From JBGZFC01 sp041846575 (GTDB lineage Bacteria > Bacteroidota > Bacteroidia > Bacteroidales > Dysgonomonadaceae): DNA of 35,337 nt. A program made the position numbers and the translations under genes. The notes beneath the pieces are model-generated. The model ran no database searches, was not told the origin of the DNA, and worked only from the letters and a program-made list of their open reading frames with translations. Positions 34,401 through 35,337 of the stretch are shown here, in pieces. Location of the stretch: assembly GCA_041846575.1 (NCBI GenBank), contig JBGZFC010000076.1:1-35337 (forward strand), read 5' to 3'. How positions within the stretch are numbered: position 1 is the stretch's first letter; each line of letters begins with the position of its first letter.

Positions 34401-35037
34401 TTACTTATACTCTATAGAAGTGCCCTTCAAGCAGATAGAGCGTTATGTGGGTATTGTCAATTATTATAAGGAAAAAGCCAAAGATTTTTCAAGTTTTATT
34501 ACAGACCTGCCCCAATATTTGTCTAAGGCTGCTAACTGCAATGATATAAAAACAGTGATATCTCACTATAACGCTAAAAAGAGTATCACTCTCGAAGAGT
34601 TTCATCAGGTACAGAAACACATTGTTACCGAATCGGGCAAGTTTTTGGCAATATATATGGAGTTGGAAAAATATTTTGTATGGAAAGATAAATTGTGGAG
34701 AAAGTGTGCAAATAACAGGATAACCTATCGAGAAATAGCCTCGTTACACAACTTCTTAACAGACAAAGAACGCAATATTGCTTGCCACTTTGGTATTCCC
34801 GATGGACTGTACAGTGATAAAACCAAAGCTGTAGAAAAAGAGTTTGTAAAGCGATATATTCCAAATGATTGCACTCAATACGGCGATATTCCCAAGCAAG
34901 AGAGGGTTGTTACGAATAAACTGCTACGAACGGCACATAATAACTATTTCGACCATAAGGAAAGAGATAAGGTAAGAAAGGTTAAGAATGCAGAAGATAG
35001 ATATTTTAAAGAGATAATAAGGGGATACAAACGATAA
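31441..35037 (+). CDS. cas13b: Cas13b, type VI-B CRISPR RNA-guided RNase
   Basis: The 1198-residue protein is the size of Cas13b and carries one HEPN RxxxxH motif near each end. These are Arg107-His112 (RNLNNH, in the Cas13b-typical context DDLRNLNNHYIHTFDKLL) and Arg1111-His1116 (RNIACH, after SLHNFLTDKE). Having the two motifs at the far ends is the Cas13b layout, unlike Cas13a, c and d. The middle is rich in Lys and Arg, as expected for crRNA binding and repeat processing (for example KKLLPRRAVKKQL near 680). Target binding should turn on RNA cleavage, including collateral cleavage. It sits between a coupled membrane protein and a CRISPR array with a Cas13b-type repeat. Both catalytic motifs look intact, so it should be active. 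Confidence 0.96.
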   Translation: MEDKLLKYNAERDFSHFFENKCYTVSLAEKSLSNYNYICRNSINLQWRLYHFAVGHRFKSLPVSSNIIFQKNYDAATKTHHCGDFKSLQIEEFGFQDCLKQMIDDLRNLNNHYIHTFDKLLIDKNSPIACFLKEAFRMATMMMFLELPEKESNQIKWDVWRNKIHNKYSQKDYTAEQFDKEMSDIFCRYTNSDEFKSAYKSFLQQKFYPFDEGKKSDEEKQKAETYINLRKAFVKQSVDDCIDTLLFTEVKEAFDWDLYGDHSVISIKSGTYLSFVGSLFFLSMFLYKDEANQLISKIKGYKRNDDDQMRSKRNIMSFFAKKRSSQDYDCEERSLIYARDIIQYLNKYPTTWNKEIDLDNESKPTIAKALKERIEEMEMDRLFPEMTDDLDFKQYAVARIFRNESPNPPKPIYRDFIEKNSEVKAVYQEITNNKFQKKSYKPKSFKMFVLRYVVKTYFSDKPLYRECLNESFGKKHQEFETELNTNKAVDRLKNRLKHKSFYTSYGRNQDRFMEIAVRYLAQTKYFGDDAQFKMYRFYTTDEQDRYLREQEQALSKKEYDALRFHGGKLTYYATYPAHLEKYPEWDTPFVIENNAVQVILSLDDGQQTIVSIQRPLLVYLLQDALFAPASVELKGNLLLRKYFHKAYKTDFEAMHLAFKNKNSSQQATMKKLLPRRAVKKQLTGVPVQQSLEAFRRILAQAQEHEKRYQKLLEYKKATSFEAYDNFVRNNKGKQFKLQFVRKAWHIMYFKDIYKASAPTQDKHHKSLHITRDEFNDFCRYMFAMDTVSDYKLCLRNLLDSKCFFKNEEFKNLFDNGHSLDDYYRKTKEEFNEWIKNQEQHSVDTDKYQLAGYKNLFGNHILYINLSHFLAFMKNEKRLLPRPLDKKEADSNEEEKAAKEGIDMPALCNKKHLIADYYLGNANRKEMDKAALKASNALMTQRLEDCLLYEIAIHYFTNNRQDAQSIKKSVSTILVSDYTFPVMDKTGNYLYSIEVPFKQIERYVGIVNYYKEKAKDFSSFITDLPQYLSKAANCNDIKTVISHYNAKKSITLEEFHQVQKHIVTESGKFLAIYMELEKYFVWKDKLWRKCANNRITYREIASLHNFLTDKERNIACHFGIPDGLYSDKTKAVEKEFVKRYIPNDCTQYGDIPKQERVVTNKLLRTAHNNYFDHKERDKVRKVKNAEDRYFKEIIRGYKR

Positions 35038-35337
35038 ATTTTCTTCGTTTGAAAGGTAAAAACAACAGATAGTAAATGGGAATTTAAATCTTAAGAATTG
35101 TAAGTGCCCCTCGTTTGAAAGGTAAAAACAACCGCTATCTTCGTCATATATATATCGCTTGGTTGTAAGTGCCCTTTGTTTGAAAGGTAAAAACAACCAA
35201 TATTGTCAAGAGGTTGATTATTTGTTAGTTGTAAGTGCCCTTTGTTTGAAAGGTAAAAACAACTATGGGTAATTTGGCAATAAACTTATCACTGTTGTAA
35301 GTGCCCTTTGTTTGAAAGGTAAAAACAACAAACAGTT
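35031..35337 (+). CRISPR. Type VI-B CRISPR array, open at the window end
   Basis: Five 36-base repeats lie at 35031-35066 (decayed), 35097-35132, 35162-35197, 35228-35263 and 35294-35329, with spacers of 30, 29, 30 and 30 bases and the start of a fifth. The last three repeats are identical. They begin GTTGTAAGTGCCC and end GAAAGGTAAAAACAAC, with terminal GTTGT/ACAAC arms and an inner CCTTT-GTTTG-AAAGG hairpin. This matches my memory of Cas13b repeats in Prevotella and relatives, whose crRNAs have the spacer 5' and the repeat 3'. The first repeat differs at 9 of 36 positions, all in its 5' half, and overlaps the cas13b stop codon. The second differs at 3. Confidence 0.97.

Noticed and set aside
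34930..34965. RTAHNNYFDH near the Cas13b C-terminus as the second HEPN motif
   Set aside because: The spacing between Arg and His does not fit RxxxxH; RNIACH at 1111-1116 does.

Overview
The window looks like a chromosomal segment of a low-GC member of the Bacteroidota, probably order Bacteroidales (inference). The signs are repeated TAnnTTTG -7 promoter boxes, mostly without Shine-Dalgarno sequences, a NfeD/FloA pair, a LolCE-like permease next to ugd, and a wbpA/wbpB/wbpD-type surface-sugar operon. Most of the first 23 kb is ordinary housekeeping DNA. The last 4.5 kb is a type VI-B (Cas13b) CRISPR locus, and this is the main finding.

Layout. (1) 1-1.8 kb: guaA on the minus strand with its own promoter and terminator. 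(2) 1.9-4.4 kb: a plus-strand module of a DUF2975-type membrane protein, a small membrane protein, a YozG-like Xre regulator, a broken small membrane gene and a CPBP intramembrane protease. (3) 4.5-11.2 kb: a TPR/PD40 protein, nfeD, floA, a uridine-phosphorylase-like enzyme and a secreted M16 zinc protease ending at a strong terminator. (4) 11.3-17.7 kb: a MITE-like element, then minus-strand genes for an MFS/POT-like transporter, MutS2, a dihydroorotase-family protein and a family 2 glycosyltransferase. (5) 18.0-23.5 kb: plus-strand aroQ, pyruvate kinase, O-methyltransferase, rbfA, a LolC/E-like permease and ugd, then tRNA-Lys(CTT). (6) 23.8-29.3 kb: repeat-rich DNA, an AAA+DUF4143 ATPase bracketed by two ~120 bp direct repeats, and the UDP-GlcNAc-derived uronate pathway (wbpD, wbpB, wbpA order on the plus map, transcribed right to left), interrupted by a four-helix-bundle (23S-IVP) gene. 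(7) 29.5-30.9 kb: a uracil-DNA glycosylase-family gene, a frameshifted small gene, a lipoprotein gene cut to 31 codons behind a good promoter, and two related palindromes. (8) 30.9-35.3 kb: a small three-helix membrane protein, cas13b one base later, and a CRISPR array that starts at the cas13b stop codon and runs off the window.

How the CRISPR locus would work: Cas13b carries both HEPN RxxxxH motifs (R107-H112 and R1111-H1116), so it should be an RNA-guided RNase. Its crRNAs come from 36-nt repeats and 29-30-nt spacers on the same strand. The membrane protein is translationally coupled to it. Its layout (two N-terminal helices, a soluble linker, one C-terminal helix, no RxxxxH motif) recalls the membrane effectors of cyclic-nucleotide defence (PycTM-like) more than a HEPN protein. 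This suggests a two-step system: RNA cleavage plus a membrane response. There is no cas1 or cas2 in the window, and the repeat next to cas13b is the most decayed one.
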